This document shows, in pieces, positions 51,918 through 60,500 of a stretch of 61,214 nt of DNA (its first letter is position 1; each line of letters begins with the position of its first letter). Location of the stretch: NCBI GenBank assembly GCA_002344135.1, contig DDTO01000001.1:130412-191625 (forward strand). Reading direction: 5' to 3'. The DNA is from Chthonomonas sp. UBA2362 (lineage in GTDB: Bacteria > Armatimonadota > Fimbriimonadia > Fimbriimonadales > Fimbriimonadaceae). The translations under genes were made by a program, and so were the position numbers. Under the pieces are notes generated by a model that saw only the letters and a list, made by a program, of their open reading frames with translations, was not told the DNA's origin and did no database searches.

Positions 51918-52205
51918 TTAGGCCGGGAGAAATCGCTCCTCCAGCTGCTGCAATTCGTCATGGAGAAATTGTAAGCACTCAGTGGGTTCTGGGATATCTT
52001 TGGACGTGTAGTATCTGAGGGGGATATCAAGAAATGAAACGAACTCGCCTTCTCTCACGAACGTTACATTAAGCTCAATGGGCGAGCCTAGATCATCAGA
52101 ACGATAACTCAATTTGTATGAAATATGAGTTCGCGAAGTAGAGTCCCACCTGGCTAGGTGATCGGCGATCTGACAAACGATCTCTCGCTGTTCAATTGCA
52201 AGCAT
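51918..52205 (-). CDS. Candidate immunity protein for RHS module F
   Basis: This is a 95-residue acidic protein with a helix, then beta strands (YKLSYRSDDLGSPIELNVTFV) and a final helix ECLQFLHDELQQLEERFL. There is no signal peptide. A strong GGAGGAG lies just before the ATG, 15 nt after the stop of module F. The segment is visibly AT-richer than the RHS cores. No family recognised; the immunity role is inferred from its place after the toxin tip. Confidence 0.55.
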   Translation of the reverse strand: MLAIEQREIVCQIADHLARWDSTSRTHISYKLSYRSDDLGSPIELNVTFVREGEFVSFLDIPLRYYTSKDIPEPTECLQFLHDELQQLEERFLPA

Positions 52206-52220
52206 CCATTACTCCTCCGG

Positions 52221-53621
52221 CTATGGGATTGTCGGAAACTCAATCCACGCATCTGGAAACGCGCGGATCTCACCATATTTCCCAATATGTTCTTGGTGTC
52301 GGTGGACCACTTTACCGTCAACTATGACTTCGTGTATTCTTGAGATTGGGGCTCCCGACGCGTCGCGTTCAATATGCACTTTCGAGATACCTCCGTCTCT
52401 ACCTGGTTCTTTTCTAACCTTAGTTTCAAAGGAGCGCGCCCCGTTGGGCGTCATAGGTGGTTCCGCAGCAATCCGCAGACCACGTCCTCCGATCTTCGGT
52501 GATGGCACCTTTGTAAGCCCGGGAGCGATGAGCAAGAGCCCATTTCCGAACCGTCGCCCAAACTCGCGTGGGTCCTCCGCATCCCAGAACTTGAAGCCGT
52601 CGACAAAGTCTAAGAGCATTTGGCGTGGGCCGACCTCCATCGCACGACGCCAAGTCTTGTATTGCCCATATGGCGTGGTCGAGATCAGGAACTGTCCTAT
52701 CGCATCGCCGTAACCGGCGAACACCTGCCCGACGTCTTGAATGTAAGACTCGCTCTGTCGCAGGCCGGACGGATCGGCGCTGTTGACCGGATCATTGCCG
52801 CAGTACCCATACCAATTCCGCCCGTCCTTGATCGGATCCCGCGTCAAGAACCGTCCCGTCTCCGCCTCGTAGTACCGATGCCCCAGGAGCATCAGGCCGT
52901 GGTCGGGATCGGTTTGGTAGCCGTAGGGGCCGCCGTAGCCGAATGGCCCCTGCCAGCCGCCCCATGCGGCTATGGGGTTGCCGAAGGCGTCGTAGCGGCG
53001 CATCGCGGAGACGTCGCCGCTGTCGTCGGTTTGCGTGTCCGCGTTCTTGAGCCCCGAGTGCAGGAACGTCGAATCGGACCCCACACGAGACGACACCCCC
53101 GGCGTGTAGTCGGTCGTGGTCGAAGACACGGTGCTCTTGAGCAGAGAGTCCGTCACGTACGCCCCCGCCCGCTTATAGCTCGTCGTCCCGCCAGAATCGG
53201 TCTTGCTCACGCGCGTGTCCAGTCCATTACACGCAAAGCTGTTCGCGGTCACCCCCGTCCGCGTGATCGAGGTGATGCGCGACTCGTAGTCGTATGCGTA
53301 GTTCGTGGTCACGCCCGAGTAGGTCGCAGAGGTCCGCCGCCCGGCGCCGTCGTAGCCGAAGCTCTTCACCACCGTCGTCCCGATCTTGATCTCGGTCAGT
53401 TCGTCGTCGTCGCCGTAAAGGTAGTTTTCGACCGTCAATGTGTTCTCCGCGGAGTACCCCGTAATGCAATCTCCGAAAGCAGTTGCTTGATCATCATCAT
53501 GCACCAAGATTCTGCGGAATGGGAGGCATAGGTGGAGCATCTTGCCCGTCGAGGATGTCGGCGGCCCACGAAGTGATATGGGCGGGCCATCCGAAGCCGA
53601 TAATGCGGTTTCGTAAGACAC
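52221..53621 (-). CDS. RHS orphan module F: short core with uncharacterised toxin tip
   Basis: RHS homology begins at about 53460 (TGYSAE); the residues before that come from an unrelated frame overlapping the DUF4304 gene, and about a dozen core residues (YEYDENGNRTRR) are deleted at the junction. The core runs to LTRDPIKDGRNWYGYCGNDPVNSADPSGL. The linker DAIGQFLISTTPYGQYKTW is shared with module C. The last 95 residues form a distinct tip with ISKVHIERDASG and a C-terminal VVHRHQEHIGKYGEIRAFP. The His-rich motif suggests a nuclease-like or metal-binding active site; no family is assigned. A displaced module followed by its immunity gene. Confidence 0.72.
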   Translation of the reverse strand: MSYETALSASDGPPISLRGPPTSSTGKMLHLCLPFRRILVHDDDQATAFGDCITGYSAENTLTVENYLYGDDDELTEIKIGTTVVKSFGYDGAGRRTSATYSGVTTNYAYDYESRITSITRTGVTANSFACNGLDTRVSKTDSGGTTSYKRAGAYVTDSLLKSTVSSTTTDYTPGVSSRVGSDSTFLHSGLKNADTQTDDSGDVSAMRRYDAFGNPIAAWGGWQGPFGYGGPYGYQTDPDHGLMLLGHRYYEAETGRFLTRDPIKDGRNWYGYCGNDPVNSADPSGLRQSESYIQDVGQVFAGYGDAIGQFLISTTPYGQYKTWRRAMEVGPRQMLLDFVDGFKFWDAEDPREFGRRFGNGLLLIAPGLTKVPSPKIGGRGLRIAAEPPMTPNGARSFETKVRKEPGRDGGISKVHIERDASGAPISRIHEVIVDGKVVHRHQEHIGKYGEIRAFPDAWIEFPTIP

Positions 53622-54045
53622 GCGCTAAGTCGCTCTTTGAGACGATGGCATCCAGATAGGGCAACACCCATACACGCAATACATCAGCCACTTCTTTGAT
53701 AGCCTTGTCGCATTCCGCGGCAGATGTCACCGTCCACCAATGATCGCACTGATGATCAGAAAGCCAGCCGACCCGGATGTTCAGTGGTGCCGATCCACAT
53801 TCAACTTCACCGAAGAAGTACCGTGGGGAATGTTCAACGAGGGCCTCGGCATGGATAGCGATTTCCAGCGTGAAGCGGTATGCATCCGGACCGAAGTTCG
53901 GCCAACTCTCTAGTCCGATGAAATGGATGACTTCGCCAACACTCCGCCGGAACACCCTTCCGCTCGACGTGAACCCCATTGCCTTTAACTCCGAACGCAG
54001 CGAAGTCAGAACCTGATTTCGGTAGAGATTTCGTAACGAACTCAT
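53497..54045 (-). CDS. DUF4304-like protein, candidate immunity for RHS module B
   Basis: The 182-residue protein has the DUF4304 layout: a helix with LRSELKAMGFTSSGRVFRR, then VIHFIGLESWPNF and a strand YRFTLEIAIHA, and a central region with Trp-rich GWLSDHQCDHWW. DUF4304 proteins occur often as immunity proteins next to polymorphic toxins. I chose ATG 54045, which overlaps the module B stop as ATGA, with AAGGAG just upstream. Its 3' end overlaps the unrelated N-terminal frame of module F. Cytoplasmic, as expected for protection against a nuclease. Confidence 0.7.
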   Translation of the reverse strand: MSSLRNLYRNQVLTSLRSELKAMGFTSSGRVFRRSVGEVIHFIGLESWPNFGPDAYRFTLEIAIHAEALVEHSPRYFFGEVECGSAPLNIRVGWLSDHQCDHWWTVTSAAECDKAIKEVADVLRVWVLPYLDAIVSKSDLARVLRNRIIGFGWPAHITSWAADILDGQDAPPMPPIPQNLGA

Positions 54046-55946
54046 AATCTCCTTACTTCCGTAGGTATGCCCATGAAGAGCAGTATCCAATCGTCCTTTG
54101 CCTTCTGGGGTGTGCCATTGTACCTGGAATTTCCAAGCTTGACCTCTATGTACTTCTGCAGACCATCCTTTTCAACTAGAAAATCAGGAAACCGACGACC
54201 AAGTTCGGTCCTGACATATGGATGTTGCTTGACGATCGTATAGCCTTCCTCAACTAACTGCCTTGCCACTTCCTGTTCGGCCGCCAGGCCGGCGTTGCGG
54301 TTCTTTGTAACCTGCGCAAGCTCTGCCACCTCGTCGCTGACTCTCAGCCACTTTCCAACCTTTGCTACATCGCCGACAATCGGGATGATGCCGATAATCG
54401 TTAAGCCCGCATCTCCCCACTCACCGTTCACAGCATGTGTGATTGCATTGGCCGTGTCCACGACGCCGAACGGATCGAAGATGCCGATCACGTCTAGACC
54501 CATCTGGATCCACTGGCGTACCGACTTCAGACCTAGTGGGTCAGCCCAACTTACTGGATTCCCACCGCAGTACCCGTACCAGTTCCGGCCATCCTTGATC
54601 GGGTCCCTCGTCAGGAAGCGGCCCGTATCCGATTCGTAGTAGCGATGCCCGAGCAGCATCAGGCCGTGATCGGCATCCCTTTGGTACCCATACGCGCCTC
54701 CGTAGCCGAACGGCCCGGCCCAGGTTTGATAGGAGGAAACGACGTTGCCGAAGGCATCGTACTGGCGGCTCGCTGCGATGTCGCCGCTGCTGTCTGTTTG
54801 CTCGTCCGTATTCTTCAGCCCAGCATGATCGAAAGTAGACGTGCCGGAAACGCGAGAAGACACTCCAGGAGTGTAGTCGGTTGTCGTTGACGAAACCGTG
54901 CTCTTGAGCAAGGAGTCGGTGACGTAGGCGCCCGCCCGTTTGTACGTCGACGTTCCTCCACTATCCGTTCTCGAAACCCTCGTATCGAATCCGTTGTAGG
55001 CAAACGAGTTCGCGGTCACCCCCGTCCGCGTGATCGACGTGATCCGCGACTCGTAATCGTACGCATAGCTGGTCGTCACGCCCGAGTAGGTCGCCGAAGT
55101 CCGCCGCCCGGCGGCGTCGTAGCCGAAGCTCTTCACCACCGTACTCCCGATCTTGATCTCGGTCAGCTCGTCGTCGTCGCCGTAGAAGTAGTCCTCCACC
55201 GTCGTCCCGACCGTTCGCCTGGTCCGGTTCCCGTTTTCGTCGTACTCGTATTCGGCCGAGTAGCCCGTGCTCCAGGTCTCTTCGATCAGTTGATCGATGG
55301 CGTCGTAGTCGTAGGTCTTGGTGATCGTGCTCGCGCGCGTTTCGACGATTTGCACGATGTTATCGACCTCGTTGTAGGTGTAGGTGAGCCCGCGGAGCAG
55401 ATCGTCGCCAGAGTTCGAATCCACGAGCTGGATATCCTTCACTCGGCCGCGAACGTCGAATTCGTAAAGCTCGTGAGTGCCGTTCGGCAGGTTCTTGCGC
55501 TCGACCCGCGAGCCGAGGTTGTCGTAGAGAATGTCGGTGACTTCATTGAACGCGCTCGTGATGCGGTCCACGCGGCCGTAGGTGTCGTAGCGGTACACGA
55601 GATCGTTCATCGAAGGCTGCTGAATCTTCTCGAGTTGCCCGTCCAGCTTGTAGACGTAGTTCACCACCCCTTGCGGAGTCGTGAGCTCGATAAGTTCGTC
55701 GGCGTCGTTGTATTCCCACTCAGTCGTGCCGCTCGCATCGATCATCTCGACAAGGCGATCGGCGGCGTCGTAGGCGAAGGACGTATCGGTTCCGCTGGGG
55801 TAGTCGATGCCGTTCAGCCGCCCGGCGTCGTCGTAGGCGTAGCCGATGATGTGGCCGGGAATCCCGACGTACCGGGCGGTGACGTCGCCGTTCGCGCCGT
55901 AGCTCCACTCCTCGTTATTGAGGCTCGGGTACGTCATGTCGATCAC
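54042..55946 (-). CDS. RHS orphan module B: core with PD-(D/E)xK nuclease-like tip
   Basis: This 634-residue piece starts inside the core at GTG 55946; one extra base upstream (relative to module C) breaks the frame, so it cannot extend further. YD repeats continue to LTRDPIKDGRNWYGYCGG. A hydrophobic Gly/Ile pre-toxin region follows (LDVIGIFDPFGVVDTANAI, IIGIIPIVGDVAKVGKW). The tip (about 530-634) has an AEQEVARQL helix, FPDFLVEKDG and YIEVKLG, the PD...ExK pattern of restriction-endonuclease-fold nucleases. It is directly coupled to the DUF4304 gene. Without a 5' region it should be silent unless recombined onto the complete RHS gene. Confidence 0.78.
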   Translation of the reverse strand: MIDMTYPSLNNEEWSYGANGDVTARYVGIPGHIIGYAYDDAGRLNGIDYPSGTDTSFAYDAADRLVEMIDASGTTEWEYNDADELIELTTPQGVVNYVYKLDGQLEKIQQPSMNDLVYRYDTYGRVDRITSAFNEVTDILYDNLGSRVERKNLPNGTHELYEFDVRGRVKDIQLVDSNSGDDLLRGLTYTYNEVDNIVQIVETRASTITKTYDYDAIDQLIEETWSTGYSAEYEYDENGNRTRRTVGTTVEDYFYGDDDELTEIKIGSTVVKSFGYDAAGRRTSATYSGVTTSYAYDYESRITSITRTGVTANSFAYNGFDTRVSRTDSGGTSTYKRAGAYVTDSLLKSTVSSTTTDYTPGVSSRVSGTSTFDHAGLKNTDEQTDSSGDIAASRQYDAFGNVVSSYQTWAGPFGYGGAYGYQRDADHGLMLLGHRYYESDTGRFLTRDPIKDGRNWYGYCGGNPVSWADPLGLKSVRQWIQMGLDVIGIFDPFGVVDTANAITHAVNGEWGDAGLTIIGIIPIVGDVAKVGKWLRVSDEVAELAQVTKNRNAGLAAEQEVARQLVEEGYTIVKQHPYVRTELGRRFPDFLVEKDGLQKYIEVKLGNSRYNGTPQKAKDDWILLFMGIPTEVRRL

Positions 55947-55962
55947 TTCGCCTCGGGGCGGC

Positions 55963-56133
55963 GTAGCTGTACTGGTACACCTTGCCCCGCCCGTTCTCGC
56001 GCTGCGTCCGATCGGACTTCGGGCCTTCCTACTGCCGCCCAGCGCAACCGGCTTGCTCTCTTGTCTGGCCAGTTCAGATAGCCACTCGACATGCTATCAG
56101 CCTCCACCCCACGGGGATGGAGGCATCAAAAGC
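55963..56133. repeat. 171-bp direct repeat, copy 2 (identical to 51184-51354)
   Basis: Identical to copy 1 over all 171 bases, including the breakpoint of the RHS core and the first palindrome. It lies at the 5' edge of module B. The repeat pair, 4,779 bp apart in direct orientation, could recombine and delete or duplicate everything between. Confidence 0.9.
56100..56124. repeat. GC-rich palindromic repeat, copy 3
   Basis: Same sequence as copy 1, inside the 171-bp repeat. Confidence 0.7.
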
Positions 56134-56216
56134 ATGACGATTCCTCCACTACGCTTCGCGTCGGTCGGAATGACGGCGAGTCGTAGGGCTAGGCATCTAT
56201 GTCCTGACGCTCCTCA

Positions 56217-56241
56217 GCCTACACCCCACGGGGGCGGAGGC
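56217..56241. repeat. GC-rich palindromic repeat, copy 4
   Basis: GCCTACACCCCACGGGGGCGGAGGC; one base differs from copy 2 (A for C in the left arm), a change that weakens the stem. Confidence 0.65.
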
Positions 56242-56266
56242 AATAAAATCGCGGTTACCCTGCCCC

Positions 56267-56359
56267 CGTCATCCCGAGCCTGCCGAGGGGTCGTCCTGCT
56301 CGGGCACGCATCGAAGCGCGACGATTCCTCCACTCCGCTTCGTTCCGGTCGGAATGACG
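56267..56359. repeat. 93-bp element with inverted ends (MITE-like)
   Basis: The ends are CGTCATCCCGA (56267-56277) and TCGGAATGACG (56349-56359), inverted repeats with one mismatch in 11. The interior has GCCTGCCGAGGGG and GATTCCTCCACTCCGCTTCG. This resembles small non-autonomous repeats that occur in many bacterial genomes. No transposase or target-site duplication is evident. Confidence 0.5.
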
Positions 56360-56400
56360 GCGAGTCGTAGTGCTGGGCATCCAAGTTCTGATGCTCATCG

Positions 56401-56426
56401 GCCTCCACCCCCACGGGGGCGGAGGC
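56401..56426. repeat. GC-rich palindromic repeat, copy 5
   Basis: GCCTCCACCCCCACGGGGGCGGAGGC; as copy 2 but with one extra C. It directly borders the 3' end of the immunity-like gene at 56443. Confidence 0.7.
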
Positions 56427-56442
56427 ATGCAAACCTGGATCC

Positions 56443-57441
56443 TCAGTTGGGCCGAGAATCTTGGGCATCCACAACGCCAACCAACTGCCATAACTCCGAT
56501 GGCAGCTTGTCCTCTCTAGCGGCTGCTCCCGGGGCCCAAAGGTCCCAGGACACAAGAGTCGACTGACCACCGCTCAAAGATCCTCGGACGAAGCGGGCGA
56601 AAAGAAATCTACCTCCTCCAGCGAGGTACAGTTGGCCGCGGAGCTGCCAAGCACGGAGCCGATAAGGTATCGACAAACGAACAACGCCCGGTAAGTTCCC
56701 GCCGGCAACGGGCCGCAGCACAATATCCTTTCCTCCTAGCTGTATTGCATAGGCCTCCGGCCCGGCGCATATCAGACCGGTCACGCCAGACAACGAGTCC
56801 AGCCCTCCTTTATGTCGAACAAGGCTCAGAGTCTTATCAAGAGCTAGAAAGGCAAGGTCTCCGTTCGGGAGCGCGTAGAACGATCGCGTTGCCCTTAAGA
56901 GCGGCCACGGAATGTCATACCATTGGTGCACTTCCAGCCAGGCCTTAGTGTTCGAGGTGAGGCGCCACACCTTCCTTGCAGTCAGACTAACTACCCAAAC
57001 AGAGCTGTCGTTCGCGGTGCATAGGAAGCTCTCGGACCCGACTTCAGAGGGCAGCGCACCGATAAGAACGGGGACGGAAACAGCGGAAGGAAGAAGCCAC
57101 GCCCTGCTGCCTTGATCCGACAAATGCGCAAACGCGATCACAGTTGCACTCAGGTTGGTTGCTCGGCGGGCGTCTGACAGCGCTTTCTGAAATGCTGGGT
57201 TCGCCTCGAACTGTTTCATGTCTTGAGAGGGAAACGACAGTGAGTAGAGCTGTCCTCCATACCGAATGATAGCATGCACGCCTGCTGGCAAAGCCTCTAC
57301 GCTTTCACTGCGCGACAATCCCCGCCCCAGGTAACCGACTAGTAACCCGATTGCTAGCGAGATCACTGCGGCGCGATTCTGTCTCAGTGCACGATCGTTC
57401 GCAGCGCTGCGCTGCTCAACTCGTTCTTGAACGTCTTTCAT
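56443..57441 (-). CDS. Membrane-anchored beta-propeller-like protein, candidate immunity for the complete RHS gene
   Basis: The 332-residue protein has a basic cytoplasmic start, one membrane helix (about 24-42, AAVISLAIGLLVGYLGRGL), and an outside domain of repeated beta strands (AWLLPSAVSVPVLIGALP, SVWVVSLTARKVWRLTS, FYALPNGDLAFLALDKTLSLVR, AYAIQLGGKDIVLRP). It begins 84 nt after the RHS gene that ends in the NlpC-like tip. An anchored extracytoplasmic partner would suit a toxin that attacks the cell wall. The link is inferred from position only. The C-terminus runs up to the palindromic repeat and may have been altered there (DAQDSRPN). Confidence 0.55.
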   Translation of the reverse strand: MKDVQERVEQRSAANDRALRQNRAAVISLAIGLLVGYLGRGLSRSESVEALPAGVHAIIRYGGQLYSLSFPSQDMKQFEANPAFQKALSDARRATNLSATVIAFAHLSDQGSRAWLLPSAVSVPVLIGALPSEVGSESFLCTANDSSVWVVSLTARKVWRLTSNTKAWLEVHQWYDIPWPLLRATRSFYALPNGDLAFLALDKTLSLVRHKGGLDSLSGVTGLICAGPEAYAIQLGGKDIVLRPVAGGNLPGVVRLSIPYRLRAWQLRGQLYLAGGGRFLFARFVRGSLSGGQSTLVSWDLWAPGAAAREDKLPSELWQLVGVVDAQDSRPN

Positions 57442-57525
57442 CTAAGGTTGATAAACCCGTGCTTGCACCTGTTTCTGAAAGGGCAACAGTTAGGCCTAGA
57501 GTCGCGAAATCGCGGTGAGGCTGTG

Positions 57526-60500
57526 TCATCGGCTTGTTAGATCTTGGGTGGCTCGTTCGGCTCGAGGAATCAGACTGCCCCGTTTCTCGTATCTTGCCCA
57601 CAGGTGCAGGTCAGCAGGGGTCATTAACGGCTCGTCAAGTTCGTTTGCCCACATCAGCAAGAGGCTTACGAAGTGCACACAGTTCCTCCTTAGGCCGTCA
57701 AACTCGGCTAAGGAGTCTACGAAAGTGTCTCCTGGCTTAGTAAGCAAGAGCATCGCTTCGCGTATGGATCGGTCCGTTTGCGGGCTCGATTTCACTCGAA
57801 TGACGAAGGTGGGAAGTTCGTCATCTTTTGCAAAAGTCTCCTGTGTCTTCAGATCGAACTGTTTCAGAGGGGAGATGACGCCCGGGCCTCGTACTTTGCC
57901 GCTGGTCATGTCGCCGAGCCTTGGTGGGACTGCGGGCCAGAAGTCTGTGAACTTGGGATTGGGACTGCCTGGCCAGTCAACGGCTATTCCAGCATGCGTT
58001 CCGGTGCCAAAAACACCTGTCCAGATAACAATGAAGTAATCAAGCCCACCTGGATCAGCGCGAGAGGTGGGATTCCCATCACAATACCCATACCAATTCC
58101 GCCCGTCCTTGATCGGGTCTCTCGTCAAGAACCGTCCCGTATCCGCCTCGTAGTACCGATGCCCCAGGAGCATCAGGCCATGATCGGGATCGGTTTGGTA
58201 GCCGTAGGGTCCTCCGTAGCCGAATGGCCCCTGCCAGGTCTGGTTCGAGGAGACGATGTTGCCGAAGGCGTCGTATTGACGGCTGGCGGCGATTGCGCCG
58301 CTGTTCCCGGTCTGCTCGTCCGCGTTCTTGATCCCCGAGTGCAGGAAGCGGTTCGTGGCGCCGTCGTAAGACGACACCCCCGGCGTGTAGTCGGTCGTGG
58401 TCGAAGACACGGTCGACTTGAGCAGAGAGTCCGTCACGTACGCCCCCGCGCGCTTGTACGCCGTCGTCCCCGAAGAGTCCGTTTTCGAAACCCTCGTATC
58501 GAACCCGTTATACGCAAAGCTGTTCGTCGTCGTCCCCGTCCGCGTGATCGAGGTGATCCGCGACTCGTAGTCATATGCATAAGACGTCGTCACGCCCCCA
58601 TACGTTGCCGATGTCCGCCGCCCGGCGCCGTCGTAGCCGAAGCTTTTCACCACCGTGCTCCCGATCTTGATCCCGGTGAGTTCGTCGTCATCGCCGTAGA
58701 AGTAATCCTCGACCGTCGTCCCGATCGTTCGCCTGGTCCGGTTCCCGTTCTCGTCGTACTCGTATTCGGCCGAGTAGCCCGTGCTCCAGGTCTCTTCGAT
58801 CAGCTGATCGATGGCGTCGTAGTCGTAGGTCTTGGTAATCGTGCTCGCGCGCGTTTCGACGATCTGCTCGATGTTGTCGACTTCGTTGTAGGTGTACTCC
58901 AGGGCCCGCAACACGTCGTTGTTCTTCTTGAGGGTGATCGCTTCGACTCGGCCCCGCACGTCGTAGGCGTAGAGTTCATGCGTCCCGTTCGGCAGGTTCT
59001 TGCGCTCGACCCGTGAGCCGAGGTTGTCGTAGATAATGTCCGTGACTTCGTTGAACGCGCTCGTGATGCGGTCCACGCGGCCGTAATCGTCGTAGCGATA
59101 CACGAGATCGTTCATCGAAGGCTGCTGAATCTTCTCGAGCTGGCCGTCGAGTTTGTACACATAGTTCACCACCCCTTGGGGCGTCGTGAGCTGGGTGAGT
59201 TCGTCGGCGTCGTTGTATTCCCACTCGGTCGTTCCGCTGGCATCGATCATCTCGACGAGGCGGTCGGCGGGGTCGTAGGCGAAGGCGGTATCGGTTCCGG
59301 TGGGGTAATCGATACCCGTCAAGCGCCCGGCGTCGTCGTAGGCGTAGCCGATGATGTGGCCGGGAATCCCGAGGTAGCGGGCGGTGACGTCGCCGTTCGA
59401 GCCGTAGCTCCACTCCTCGGTTGCGCCACTTGGATAGCCGAGTTCGATAACTTCGCCTCGGGGCGAGTAGCTGTACTGGTACACCTTGCCCCGCCCGTTC
59501 TCGCGCTGGGTGAGCAGGCCACGGTCGTCGTAGGTGTACGTTTCGATGTCGCCTCGGGCGTTCTCGACCGTCTCGAGGAGGCCCCGCTCGTCGTATGCCA
59601 TCTGGGTATGGCGCCCGAGCTCGTCCCAGAGGTCGGTGACGTTGCCTTCGTGGTCGAACTTCGCCTTGATCTCCTCCAGGTCGGGCAGGATCGCCTTCTT
59701 CATGCGGCCCAATTGGTCGTAGATGAGTTCGGTGACTTCCTGGTAAGGATCGGCGATCTGGATCGGGCGGCTGATGTCGTCGTACTCGATGGCGTAGGCG
59801 TTCTCGCCGGGTCGCTGAATCTCGGTGATCTCGCCCTTGGCGTTGCGGGTCAGGGTGGTCGTGCGTCCGAGGGCGTCTTCGATCGTAGCGATGAGGCCGT
59901 AGGCGCCGTAGGTGTAGGTGACGGTATCGCGCCCGAGGGGATCGACGATCTTATGGATGCGTCCGGCCGTGCCGCTGTAGTACTCGATCTCGGTGGGTGG
60001 ATTGACGGGGTCCTGGATGCTCTCGAGGTCTCCTTGGGCGTTATAGGTGAGGGTCCAGGTGTTGTCGAGCGGGTTCGTCAGGGTAAGAAGGCGGCCTTCG
60101 GAGTTCCAGGTAAACGACCACTTGAACTCGCGGCGGTCGGTGTAGGTTTCGATGAGGCGATCGGCATTGTACTCTCGCCGATCCCCAAAGTTCGCCTCGT
60201 CATCGACCCCGCACAGGAGGCCATCGGAGTAGTGATGCACGATTTGGTAGTCGGCGGGGTCTTCGATCTTTGTCTTATCTGTTTGGTAATCGAAGGTGGT
60301 CTCGTTGAGGAGCGGGTCCTCGGCGCTTTGCAGCATACCGTTGCTGGTGAGGCCGTCGATGGCATAGACGAAGGTCCATGCTTTGCCGCGGGTGTCGGTT
60401 TCCTTGGTGATGTCGTATCCGCCCTGGGCATACTCGAACGTGCGCTCCGGCGTCGAAGTCTGGTTATTGACGTCGGTGACCTCGGGATACAGAATCTTAG

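Larger units (their letters stand above)
55947..56442. other. 496-nt non-coding junction rich in repeats
   Basis: No gene is present. The segment holds the second 171-bp repeat, three copies of the GC-rich palindrome (56100, 56217, 56401), and a 93-bp inverted-repeat element (56267-56359). Between the palindromes is a recurring stretch of the form GATTCCTCC...TCGGAATGACGGCGAGTCG (56139, 56322), also seen once near 51360. It separates the immunity-like gene at 56443 from module B. Confidence 0.7.

Noticed and set aside
51321..56426. The five GC-rich palindromes as a CRISPR array
   Set aside because: Copies are irregularly spaced, vary in length and sequence, lack uniform spacers, and no cas gene is present.
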